This document shows positions 50,357-58,601 of a stretch of DNA of 64,000 nucleotides, piece after piece. The translations under genes were made by a program, and so were the position numbers. The notes beneath the pieces are model-generated. The model did no database searches and was not told the origin of the DNA. It saw only the letters and a program-made list of their open reading frames with translations. Source of the stretch: Sphingobacteriales bacterium (GTDB lineage: Bacteria > Bacteroidota > Bacteroidia > Chitinophagales > Chitinophagaceae). Positions within the stretch are counted from its first letter, which is position 1; every line of letters starts with the position of its first letter. The stretch covers positions 1 to 64,000 of the forward strand of contig SEFT01000018.1 in assembly GCA_004144175.1 (NCBI GenBank), written 5' to 3'.

Positions 50357-52186
50357 TTATGGTGCAGGTGTACCTTCTTTCAGCTTGTTGAGCTGCTTAC
50401 GGGCCGCTTGCACATAGGTGCTACCGGGATAGTCGATGATCAGCTTTTCGTAAAACTTGATCGCCTCTTCTTTTTGATGCAGGTAGTTCTCGTAGATGTC
50501 AGCCGCCTTGAACACTGCATCGTCGCCCAGTACGTCATCTGCATGTTTCTCGTAGATCTCTTTCAGGTAGCTCAGCGACTTTATGTAATCACGATGCTTC
50601 AGTGCAATGCGCGAACGCTGCATCAGAATATCATCTTTTAGCGGATGCTCGGGAAATGCTTTATTGATGCTGTCCAGCAACGTTTCTGCCTGTGTATCTT
50701 TATTCTGGAACATCAGCAGATCGGCATGGGCAAAGCGTTTGATAGGAACCATATTGCTATCAGGCGCTATGTTCTCTATCATTAGTACCGACAGGTAAAG
50801 TGCATCATTGGCAATCAACTCCGAGGTAGATTGTTTTAAGACAGTAAGCTGTCCTTGTGCCCATTCAAAATCCCCTTGGTAGTAAGATAGCTTAGCATTG
50901 CGGTAGCGGGCTTCTTCACCCAGCATATCTTCGCGGAAGTCTTTGTCTACCTGCATATACACTAATGCGGCTTCCCAGTAGGTGCCCATCAGTATATGAT
51001 AGTCGCCCATTTGCAGCTTTGTCCATCCCGCAAAGTCCTTACGCGCAGCAGGCTGTTTTATGGCCTGCTTCAATAGCTCGATTGCTTTCTTAGGATTGTC
51101 GGCATACTGTGCGTGCAGCGTTGCCAGATCGCGCAGGGTTTGTGTGGCGTAGTATTGGGGAAACTCTGTAAAGAATGCTTCGTATTCTTTAGCCAGCGCT
51201 GCTACTTCTTCTTTTGTAAAGAATGGATTATCCTGTATTTTTTGAAACCCCACTCCTAAACGTTCTGCTTTGGCTATAACATAGTAAGGGAGCTCATTGC
51301 CTTTTGCAATAATGACATCGTACGACTTAATAGAGAAATCATACTTCTTCTCCTTTGCAGCTGTACGGGCAAATTCCAGCATTCGTTCTCCGTGCTCCTT
51401 ATATCGTTCGTCGAGTGCCTGTATCTGTATCAATGCCCCATCCCAATCGTCTTTTTGTGTATAGAGCCATGTGAGCAACTCGGCATAATAGGGGTTGTTC
51501 GGATTTTCATTTATCCTTTTTATCAATGCCTTTTGTGCTACTTGTAGCTTTTTAGGATCGTTGCCCAGAAACTCCAGCAGTGTACTCTTGGTGTCTTCCA
51601 ATCCTCCGGGCTGCATCGGGCCCGATTCCATCAGGGCTAATACTGCCTTATCTACTTTGCCGGTCTTTGCATACAACCGCGATAGGGGGTTGCTATAGAT
51701 AGCAGGGTTACGTAGTAATTCACCTGCACGCTCATAGGTTTTTATCGCATATTCGTCTTTGCCAATATTGCTGAATGCATTAGCCATTTGCTGCGTCAGT
51801 ACATCATCGCCATTGATATTATCCAACGCTTTATTGAATTGCTCCTCGGCTTTGGCATTTTTTCCATCGGCAAGATATACACGCCCAAGGTCGATGTATG
51901 ACAGCGGATTTTGCAAGCGCATTTGTAGCTGCTCTTTAGCCAGTTTCTCTGCTTCTTTATAGTCCTTAGTAGTTAGCAGTACATTCAGGTACTCTCCATA
52001 CACATCGGGGTCGGCCGGGTTTTGGTTATACAGCTTCTTATAAGTCTCAACAGCTTCTTTATATTCCTTACGCTCCGCATGCACACGCGCTTGCATCAGC
52101 GGATCGGTCTGGGCAAAAGAACCTGTACTGCTTATAACCAGCAGTAGCACTGCAAAGGCAATATGTACTAACGTTCTTCTTTTCAC
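50357..52186 (-). CDS. Secreted tetratricopeptide-repeat protein
   Basis: TPR-rich protein of 609 residues with signal peptide (1-25, ending SFAQ). Successive 34-residue helical pairs are visible, for example MQARVHAERKEYKEAVETYK, NPLSYIDLGRVYLADGKNAK, GDYHILMGTYWEAALVYMQV and the last one around EEAIKFYEKLIIDYPGSTYV. The final repeats look like the outer-membrane-assembly or YbgF-type TPR. It is presumably a periplasmic scaffold for protein complexes; no partner is identified. It begins 14 bases after the beta-oxidation gene and precedes comEC, so all three may be co-transcribed, although no shared function is obvious. Confidence 0.85.
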   Translation of the reverse strand: MKRRTLVHIAFAVLLLVISSTGSFAQTDPLMQARVHAERKEYKEAVETYKKLYNQNPADPDVYGEYLNVLLTTKDYKEAEKLAKEQLQMRLQNPLSYIDLGRVYLADGKNAKAEEQFNKALDNINGDDVLTQQMANAFSNIGKDEYAIKTYERAGELLRNPAIYSNPLSRLYAKTGKVDKAVLALMESGPMQPGGLEDTKSTLLEFLGNDPKKLQVAQKALIKRINENPNNPYYAELLTWLYTQKDDWDGALIQIQALDERYKEHGERMLEFARTAAKEKKYDFSIKSYDVIIAKGNELPYYVIAKAERLGVGFQKIQDNPFFTKEEVAALAKEYEAFFTEFPQYYATQTLRDLATLHAQYADNPKKAIELLKQAIKQPAARKDFAGWTKLQMGDYHILMGTYWEAALVYMQVDKDFREDMLGEEARYRNAKLSYYQGDFEWAQGQLTVLKQSTSELIANDALYLSVLMIENIAPDSNMVPIKRFAHADLLMFQNKDTQAETLLDSINKAFPEHPLKDDILMQRSRIALKHRDYIKSLSYLKEIYEKHADDVLGDDAVFKAADIYENYLHQKEEAIKFYEKLIIDYPGSTYVQAARKQLNKLKEGTPAP

Positions 52187-52200
52187 TTTTTACTTTTAGC

Positions 52201-54732
52201 TTAATTTCTCAGCGGCTTTCCTGTCTGCAATATACTTTGCAAACGCTCCAGCGTTTTTCTTTGTCCGCAGAGGCTTAGGAATACTTCTCTTTCCAGGTCC
52301 AGCAGGTATTGCTCACTTACATTGGTGGCATAAGACAAATCGCCACCGCACATTACATAGGCCAGCTTTTCTCCCAGGAACTTATCATAGTCGGAAATAT
52401 AATTGCCCATGCGCATACCATGCAGGCCCGAATGTAAGGCTCCCAAGCCGGTACGCCCCTGTACGCGAATATTGTTACGCAGTGCAGGCTGCGTATAACC
52501 TTGCTCCCATAGCATCAATACCTTGCGCTTTGCATCTGCTATACGGCGGTCAGGGTTGATGGAAATTGCATCGTGTCCTTTGCGCAGTATAAAGTTGTCA
52601 AACGCTTCGTGTGCCGATGTAGATACCTTAGCTGTACCTACGTTTATGAACAGTTGTTGCAGATAATTCAGCTCCACATCTTCCTTAATGTTCCGGTCAG
52701 ATGCGCGTAGCGCCAGCTCTTTAGAGCCTCCACCGCCGGGTATAAGTCCTACACCCATTTCTACCAGTCCAATATAGCTTTCCGCTGCTGCCTGTACAGC
52801 ATCGGCATGCAGGCACATTTCGCAGCCACCACCCAGCGTAAGCCCGTGTGGCGCTACTATTACCGGCACACTGCTATACCGCAGGCGCATGGTTGTGTTC
52901 TGAAATTGCCTGATAGCAAAATCCAGTTCATCATACTCCTGCTCCGCTGCGAACATGAAGATCAATCCCACATTAGCACCTGCGCTGAAGTTTGCGTCAG
53001 AGTTGGCGATCACCAGTCCTTTATACTTCTCTTCGGCTATTGCTATAGACTTCATCACGCCTTCCAGCACCTCACCGCCTATGCTATTCATTTTAGTATT
53101 CCAGCGGAGGGCTACAACATCGTCGCCGATGTCGTATAGTTTACATGCGCTGTTTTTCCATACTACTTTATCGTCCAGGTGCTCCAATAATATAAAGCTG
53201 CCTGTGCCCGGTATGAGTTGGTAGCTGCCCGTGCGCATATCGTAATATTTGCGCTGGCCGTGCTCTGTTTTATAGAATGTGGTAAAGCCTTTGTCCAGCA
53301 TCTCCTGCACCCAACCGGCAGGTTTAACGTTAGCAGCTTTCATGTGCTCTAACACCTTTGCAGTACCCAGTACATCCCAGCTTTCGAATATGCCGATCTC
53401 CCAGCCAAAGCCTGCCTTGATAGCATCGTCTATCTTATACAGCTCATCGGCTATCTCTGGTATTCGATTGCTGGCATAAGCAAACATCATATGATGCAGC
53501 AAGCGATAAAAATCTCCTGCCTTATCCTTTCCTGCATATAATATTTTCAGCCGCTGGTTCAGGTCATCTACCGGCTTCGCTGTTTCGAGTGTGGCAAAAC
53601 GAGCTTTTTGTTTTGGACCGTACTCCATCGTTTGCAGGTTCAGCGTCAGTATCTCCGACTTTGCAGCCGATGCTATTGGATCAGCCTTGCGTTCATCACC
53701 CCTGTTTTCAGGCGAGGTAGTGAAGGTTGCTTTTTCTGCCTTAGCCTTCGAGCTATCTGTATCACGATCGCTGTATACCATTGCCGGGCCTCCGGCAGGC
53801 ACTTTTACTTTTTTATAGAATCCCTGCCCTGTCTTATCACCCAGCCATTTGTTGGTGATCATCTGCTCGAGGAATGCCGGTAGTTTGAAGATATCCTTCA
53901 TTTCATCCTGCGGTGCATTTTCCGGCAACGCCTTAGCCACATGTACCAGCGTATCCAAGCCTACCACATCACCCGTACGGAAGGTGGCTGACTTAGGGCG
54001 GCCTAATACAGGCCCTGTTAAAGTATCTATCTCGTCTACGCTCAACCCATACTGCTGCATAGCATGAAATACTGCCATGAACCCGAACACGCCCACCCTA
54101 TTGGCAATGAACGCAGGGGTATCCTTACATAGTACGGTTGTCTTACCCAGGAAGCGCTCGCCATAATCCATCAGGAAGTCGAGCACTTCTTCTTTGGTCT
54201 CAGGTGCCGGGATGATCTCTAACAATCGCAGATAACGTGGCGGATTGAAGAAATGCGTACCGCAAAAATGCTTGCGGAAGTCTTCGCTCCGCTCTTTTAC
54301 CATCAGATGTATGGGTATGCCCGAAGTATTGCTGGTTATCAGCGTACCGGGTTTGCGGTGCTGCTCTATCTTTTCAAATAGTTGTTGCTTTATATCAAGT
54401 CGTTCTATTACTACTTCTATTACCCAGTCGCACTCCGCTATGCGGTGCAGGTCATCATCTATATTCCCGGTTTTCACCCGCTCTGCTACCTCTTTGGTAT
54501 ACACAGGGCTTGGCTTGGCCTTTAGTGTAGCCTGCCAGGCGTCGTTTACAATCCGGTTGCGTACCTGTTTGCTTTCAATGGTTAATCCTTTCGCTTTTTC
54601 CGCCTCGTTCACCTCTTTGGGTGCTATATCCAGCAGCAGCACCTGTACGCCTATCCCGGCAAAGTGTGCTGCTATACGGCTGCCCATTACTCCACTCCCT
54701 ACAACGGCTACGTTCTTAATAGCTCGGTTCAT
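52201..54732 (-). CDS. 3-hydroxyacyl-CoA dehydrogenase / enoyl-CoA hydratase (FadN-like)
   Basis: Bifunctional fatty-acid beta-oxidation enzyme, 843 residues. The N-terminal NAD-dependent dehydrogenase has VAVVGSGVMGSRIAAHFAG (residues 8-26), the catalytic His in HFCGTHFFNPPRYL and NRVGVFGFMA after the linker. The C-terminal crotonase domain has SDANFSAGANVGLIF and HGLTLGGGCEMCLHADAV, with the second acid in GLIPGGGG. The order (dehydrogenase first) matches FadN rather than FadB. Thiolase and acyl-CoA dehydrogenase genes usually follow; here a TPR gene follows instead, so they must be elsewhere. Confidence 0.93.
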   Translation of the reverse strand: MNRAIKNVAVVGSGVMGSRIAAHFAGIGVQVLLLDIAPKEVNEAEKAKGLTIESKQVRNRIVNDAWQATLKAKPSPVYTKEVAERVKTGNIDDDLHRIAECDWVIEVVIERLDIKQQLFEKIEQHRKPGTLITSNTSGIPIHLMVKERSEDFRKHFCGTHFFNPPRYLRLLEIIPAPETKEEVLDFLMDYGERFLGKTTVLCKDTPAFIANRVGVFGFMAVFHAMQQYGLSVDEIDTLTGPVLGRPKSATFRTGDVVGLDTLVHVAKALPENAPQDEMKDIFKLPAFLEQMITNKWLGDKTGQGFYKKVKVPAGGPAMVYSDRDTDSSKAKAEKATFTTSPENRGDERKADPIASAAKSEILTLNLQTMEYGPKQKARFATLETAKPVDDLNQRLKILYAGKDKAGDFYRLLHHMMFAYASNRIPEIADELYKIDDAIKAGFGWEIGIFESWDVLGTAKVLEHMKAANVKPAGWVQEMLDKGFTTFYKTEHGQRKYYDMRTGSYQLIPGTGSFILLEHLDDKVVWKNSACKLYDIGDDVVALRWNTKMNSIGGEVLEGVMKSIAIAEEKYKGLVIANSDANFSAGANVGLIFMFAAEQEYDELDFAIRQFQNTTMRLRYSSVPVIVAPHGLTLGGGCEMCLHADAVQAAAESYIGLVEMGVGLIPGGGGSKELALRASDRNIKEDVELNYLQQLFINVGTAKVSTSAHEAFDNFILRKGHDAISINPDRRIADAKRKVLMLWEQGYTQPALRNNIRVQGRTGLGALHSGLHGMRMGNYISDYDKFLGEKLAYVMCGGDLSYATNVSEQYLLDLEREVFLSLCGQRKTLERLQSILQTGKPLRN

Positions 54733-54826
54733 GTATCGGTATTAATTTGTAAACATCACAATTTAACCAAAAACCATAAGTGAATCGTGCCAGCCTTCCA
54801 ATCTTAACAATACTTGATGTACCACC

Positions 54827-55687
54827 CTAATGGGTATGGCGCACGCCCGGCTCCCATATCAGGCGTACAAAAGAGCTAAAGCGTTGATCCTGCCTGCTTA
54901 TGGGCACTCCCGCTACGATGCCCAGCAGCAGATTATCTGTAATTCCGAGTCTCAGTTGCGGCCTTACAACCATGTTGAAATCGTGGTTTTGCAGTTCTTT
55001 ATTGAACTCTACGCCCACAAAGTTTCTGGTACCCGGTATCATATAGTGGAAACTGCTATTGATGTCGTACTGTTTGTGCCAGTGCGGGTCGCCATAGGTC
55101 TTGCCCAGCCTTGGGCCGGTATATACCAGCGTATGAAAGTTGTTTCCCCAGCGCTTTGCTACTACAAAGAAGGGATTGAATAAATTAGCCTTTATGATAC
55201 TTTGCCTGCTCATCCGGTCGAAATCATGGAACTCTATTTCATTGATGTAACCCAGCGCCATGCTGGTGCTTATTTTTTGAGATACAAAGAAGCTCCATTG
55301 AATAGCAGTTTTAAGACTTTCCGCCCTGTGTGCCGGTACTTCAGCGCCTGGAGTACCGTTTAGTGGTGCGTGGAAAGTAAAAGGCACCTCTACTTCCAGT
55401 CCCAGTCTGTCTACCGGTGCAAACTCATATTCCACCAGTGCTTGGTAGGTGTCGTACTTTAGGTTATCAGTAATACCCACACCAAAGTTCCACTCATGTT
55501 CTCCCTTCTGGGCACCGAGGTCTCTTATCAGATCAATAAACAGTGGCTCCGTATGTAGTACTTTTTCGGGTTGCTTTATGTATTCTACTTCTTGTATGTA
55601 AAGACTGTCCTGTAATAGGTTTTCTTCGGTTTGAGCATATGCCATGCCGGATAGCATGCATAGCAATATTGCAAATGCGATACGCAT
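54827..55687 (-). CDS. Putative outer-membrane protein, HAEPLYID-like
   Basis: Exported protein of 286 residues (signal peptide MRIAFAILLCMLSGMAYAQ). The segment HTEPLFIDLIRDLGAQKGEH matches the motif that names the HAEPLYID family, proteins of unknown function in Bacteroidota. The rest alternates strand and loop (WNFGVGITDNLKYDTYQALV, GLEVEVPFTFHAPLNG, VVRPQLRLGITDNLLLG) and ends in FVRLIWEPGVRHTH, consistent with an outer-membrane barrel. A small putative membrane or periplasmic protein is encoded 43 bases upstream on the same strand; the pair may act together, possibly in ion or metal handling, but nothing here proves that. Confidence 0.7.
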   Translation of the reverse strand: MRIAFAILLCMLSGMAYAQTEENLLQDSLYIQEVEYIKQPEKVLHTEPLFIDLIRDLGAQKGEHEWNFGVGITDNLKYDTYQALVEYEFAPVDRLGLEVEVPFTFHAPLNGTPGAEVPAHRAESLKTAIQWSFFVSQKISTSMALGYINEIEFHDFDRMSRQSIIKANLFNPFFVVAKRWGNNFHTLVYTGPRLGKTYGDPHWHKQYDINSSFHYMIPGTRNFVGVEFNKELQNHDFNMVVRPQLRLGITDNLLLGIVAGVPISRQDQRFSSFVRLIWEPGVRHTH

Positions 55688-55730
55688 GTCTTAGTTAGAT
55701 TGAGTTGAAAAATGTTGCTATAAGAAAATC

Positions 55731-56168
55731 TTATGCTATGGAAGCATGAGCAACACTGTCGGGTGGGGGCGTTTCCCGGGCAAGAAAGACAGTAGATATA
55801 CGGGATGTTATCTCGGGGTAATGTGTTTTAGCGCAAGAGTAATAGTGCACAGATACGGGAATATCCGGGTAATGATGCAGGGCAATCCAATGAGTAGTGG
55901 TCTTCACCTGTTTTTCTACATCGCCGGCGTCGTTATCATGCTCCGGTACAAAGTCCTCCAGGTCCAGCATCTCTTCTGTAACTAGCTCGTAAATACTTTC
56001 TACATCATTATAGTCCTTATCTTCTACATAGTCTTCGCCATTCCAGTAAATACTGGAGATTGGGTCAATGGTATCTACACTGCCATTCAGTATAAGCAAT
56101 GCCAGTATAGCCACCAGCGTTCTGCGGATGGCTTCTACAAACAGGCTATTATATTTAAAGCATTGCAT
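55731..56168 (-). CDS. Small exported or membrane-anchored protein of unknown function
   Basis: Protein of 145 residues with one N-terminal hydrophobic segment (RTLVAILALLILNGSV) that could be a signal peptide or anchor, preceded by a basic patch. Then comes an acidic region (YWNGEDYVEDKDYNDVESIY through EEMLDLEDFVPEHDNDAGD), and a C-terminal part with several His, Tyr and Cys residues (IALHHYPDIPVSVHYYSCAK). I do not recognise a family. The start at 56168 is one of two close options (the other is 56189). It precedes the HAEPLYID-like gene and is divergent from pheS. The His-rich tail might bind metal, but this is speculation. Confidence 0.55.
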   Translation of the reverse strand: MQCFKYNSLFVEAIRRTLVAILALLILNGSVDTIDPISSIYWNGEDYVEDKDYNDVESIYELVTEEMLDLEDFVPEHDNDAGDVEKQVKTTTHWIALHHYPDIPVSVHYYSCAKTHYPEITSRISTVFLARETPPPDSVAHASIA

Positions 56169-56281
56169 CTGCGCCCGAAAATACCACATATCATCTAAGG
56201 CAAGGTGAAGGATCTGTTAATAAAGGCAAATGTCGCCTTACGAATATTTTCAATAGGTAAACCATAAATGCTAAATCGGGC

Positions 56282-56289
56282 TATCTTTG
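56282..56289 (+). promoter_or_regulatory. -7 element for pheS
   Basis: TATCTTTG, exact TAnnTTTG, ends six bases before the ATG at 56296, predicting a leaderless transcript. Confidence 0.6.
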
Positions 56290-56295
56290 CGCGTT

Positions 56296-57321
56296 ATGCA
56301 ATCCTTACAGGAACAGATAAAGACCTACGAACAGGAGATAAATGCTTTCGAGCCTGCCAATGCTACCGAACTGGAAGAGTACCGGATAAAATTTCTGGGC
56401 ACCAAAGGAGTAGTAAAGCAAATTTTCGGTGAGATGAAAAATGTTCCCGGCGACCAAAAGAAAGAAGCCGGTCAGTTATTGAACGCTTTCAAGCAATTGG
56501 CTGAGGGTAAGTATGAAGCCTTTACGCATCTGCAAAGCGCAGGTAAGCAGAAAGGTCCGGATGTAGATATATCATTACCTGGCACTAAACTTCCATCAGG
56601 CACTCGTCATCCACTGCGTATGGTCGAGAACGAGATCGTTTCGATACTGGAGAAAATAGGTTTTAGCGTGGCTACCGGTCCTGAGATAGAGGACGACTGG
56701 CACAACTTCACATCGCTGAACATGCCTGAGCACCACCCTGCCCGCGATATGCAGGATACATTCTATGTGTCTCAAAATCCTGACTGGGTTTTGCGCACAC
56801 ATACTTCATCAGTGCAGGCGCGTATTATGGAGCAGGGCAACTTGCCGGTAAGGGTTATATGCCCCGGCCGTGTATATCGTAATGAGACCATATCGGCCCG
56901 TGCACATTGCTTTTTTCACCAGTGCGAGGGGCTTTATATAGATAAGAACGTATCGTTTGCAGATCTGAAACAAACGCTATACTACTTCGTAACAGAGATG
57001 TTTGGCCCGGATACAAAAGTGCGTTTCCGCCCATCATACTTTCCGTTCACTGAACCTAGTGCCGAGATGGATATATCCTGTACGGTATGTGGCGGTAGCG
57101 GTTGTAACCTTTGCAAGCATACCGGCTGGGTGGAGATACTTGGCTGCGGTATGGTACATCCTAATATGTTGCGCAACTTTGGCATCGATCCTGAAGTGTA
57201 TACCGGCTATGCATTCGGTATGGGTGTGGAGCGCATCACACAGATAAAATACCAGGTAAACGACCTGCGTCTGTATTCGCAGAACGATGTAAGATTCCTG
57301 CGGCAATTCGAATCACTCTGA
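56296..57321 (+). CDS. pheS: Phenylalanyl-tRNA synthetase alpha subunit
   Basis: Class II synthetase alpha subunit, 341 residues, which with PheT charges tRNA-Phe. An N-terminal coiled coil (about 1-85, LQEQIKTYEQEINAFEPANA) is followed by the catalytic domain with motif 2 around RVICPGRVYRNETISARAHC and FHQCEGLYID. The substrate-binding region is RFRPSYFPFTEPSAEMDISC, and motif 3 reads GYAFGMGVERITQIKYQV. The sequence CTVCGGSGCNLCKHTGW carries four cysteines that could hold a zinc ion. pheT is not adjacent. The ATG at 56296 is preferred to a TTG at 56287, which lies within the -7 box. Confidence 0.96.
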   Translation: MQSLQEQIKTYEQEINAFEPANATELEEYRIKFLGTKGVVKQIFGEMKNVPGDQKKEAGQLLNAFKQLAEGKYEAFTHLQSAGKQKGPDVDISLPGTKLPSGTRHPLRMVENEIVSILEKIGFSVATGPEIEDDWHNFTSLNMPEHHPARDMQDTFYVSQNPDWVLRTHTSSVQARIMEQGNLPVRVICPGRVYRNETISARAHCFFHQCEGLYIDKNVSFADLKQTLYYFVTEMFGPDTKVRFRPSYFPFTEPSAEMDISCTVCGGSGCNLCKHTGWVEILGCGMVHPNMLRNFGIDPEVYTGYAFGMGVERITQIKYQVNDLRLYSQNDVRFLRQFESL

Positions 57322-57323
57322 TG

Positions 57324-57423
57324 AAGTCAAAAATCAAAACTCAAAAGCTAAAAGTTAATTGCAGAATAATTGGGATAAAGACTTCTAGATTTCTGGTTTT
57401 AACTTTTAACTTTTGACTTAAAG
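57324..57423. repeat. AT-rich inverted repeat between pheS and the epimerase gene
   Basis: The left arm at 57325-57358 (AAGTCAAAAATCAAAACTC.. to AAAAGTTAA) and right arm at 57397-57420 (..AACTTTTGACTTA) are imperfect reverse complements built from AAGTCAAAA/AAAAGTTAA units. The element fills the whole intergenic gap. No coding potential. Confidence 0.6.
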
Positions 57424-57424
57424 C

Positions 57425-58405
57425 ATGATACTTGTTACTGGCGCCAGTGGCTTCGTAGGCCAGCACTTAGTACGGTTCCTTTCAGCAAAAGGGCATACTA
57501 TACGTGCGCTATACAATAGCCGCAAACCGGATCATGAATTGAAATCGCTCCCCGGCGTGCAATGGATGCAATGCGACCTTCTGGATATATATGCTGTAGA
57601 AGAAGTAATGCAGGATATTACGGATGTATACCACTGTGCTGCCATCGTCTCTTTCCATCCTGCCGATAAGGAGCGCATCCTGCATGTAAACATAGAAACC
57701 ACTGCCAATCTTGTAAACGAAGCACTGGAGCGGGGCATCCGTAAGATGGTGCACCTTAGTTCTGTTGCTGCATTAGGCGGAGCTATACAGGGCAAAGAAA
57801 TAACAGAGGAAGAGGAGTGGGAAGAAAGCCGCCACAACTCGGTATATGGCCAAAGTAAATACATGGCTGAGATGGAAGTATGGCGCGGTGTAGGTGAGGG
57901 GCTAAGCGCTGCTATAGTGAACCCTGGCATAATTTTGGGGCCGGGCAATTGGGAAGAAGGTTCAGCGAGGCTGATGAAGGTAGTAGACAAAGAATTTCCA
58001 TTTTACACGGAAGGAGTGAATGCATGGGTAGATGTGTATGATGTGGTAAAAGCCATGTATACATTGATGAACATCGATGTAGCAGCCGAGCGTTTTATTA
58101 TGAGCGCAGGCAACTTTTCTTATCGCGAAGTGTTTACTAAAATGGCAAATGCACTGAACCGGAAGCCACCGCATATAAAAGCGAGCAACTGGATGACGGC
58201 GCTGATATGGCGATGGAGTGTGCTGAAAAGCAGCATATTTGGTGAAACTGCTACGATAACAAAAGAGACAGCAGGTAATGCCCAGCGAAAAAGCTACTAT
58301 AATAATAGCAAGCTATTGGCCGCATTGCCGGGCTTTGGATATACGCCGATAGACGAAACTATAAGGCAAATGGCGGCGGCTTATATGGCGACAAATAAAA
58401 GATGA
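57425..58405 (+). CDS. NAD-dependent epimerase/dehydratase (extended SDR)
   Basis: Extended short-chain dehydrogenase of 326 residues. The nucleotide-binding ILVTGASGFVGQHLVRFL is at the N-terminus. D-C-D-L-L-D marks the adenine site. The catalytic pair is the SSVAAL serine and YGQSKYMAE (YxxxK). Further on are IVNPGIILGPGNW and a C-terminal substrate lobe. It resembles dihydroflavonol-reductase-like or sugar-epimerase-like proteins; the substrate cannot be named. It begins directly after the AT-rich repeat and has no obvious operon partner. Confidence 0.85.
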   Translation: MILVTGASGFVGQHLVRFLSAKGHTIRALYNSRKPDHELKSLPGVQWMQCDLLDIYAVEEVMQDITDVYHCAAIVSFHPADKERILHVNIETTANLVNEALERGIRKMVHLSSVAALGGAIQGKEITEEEEWEESRHNSVYGQSKYMAEMEVWRGVGEGLSAAIVNPGIILGPGNWEEGSARLMKVVDKEFPFYTEGVNAWVDVYDVVKAMYTLMNIDVAAERFIMSAGNFSYREVFTKMANALNRKPPHIKASNWMTALIWRWSVLKSSIFGETATITKETAGNAQRKSYYNNSKLLAALPGFGYTPIDETIRQMAAAYMATNKR

Positions 58406-58601
58406 AAAATATTTCGTTTGTTAGAAAAAATTTGTAATGTTGCAATAGGAACATATCTGATACAGTTCCATCCTTCTATTTTTTATAACGTCTGAATTTT
58501 CCCATTTAAAGTTTTCGGGTAATCTGTCAAAAAGGACTTTTGATTTTGATAACGATATACTTACGAAGAGAAAGATATAATTCTTAAGAAAAGACTAAGC
58601 A
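58406..58601 (+). other. Leader/intergenic region before rho
   Basis: 196 AT-rich bases. TAATGTTG at 58435-58442 is one base from the -7 consensus, which would leave a leader of about 150 bases. No open reading frame, hairpin or known riboswitch is evident. Long rho leaders are autoregulated in other bacteria, but nothing here demonstrates it. Confidence 0.4.
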
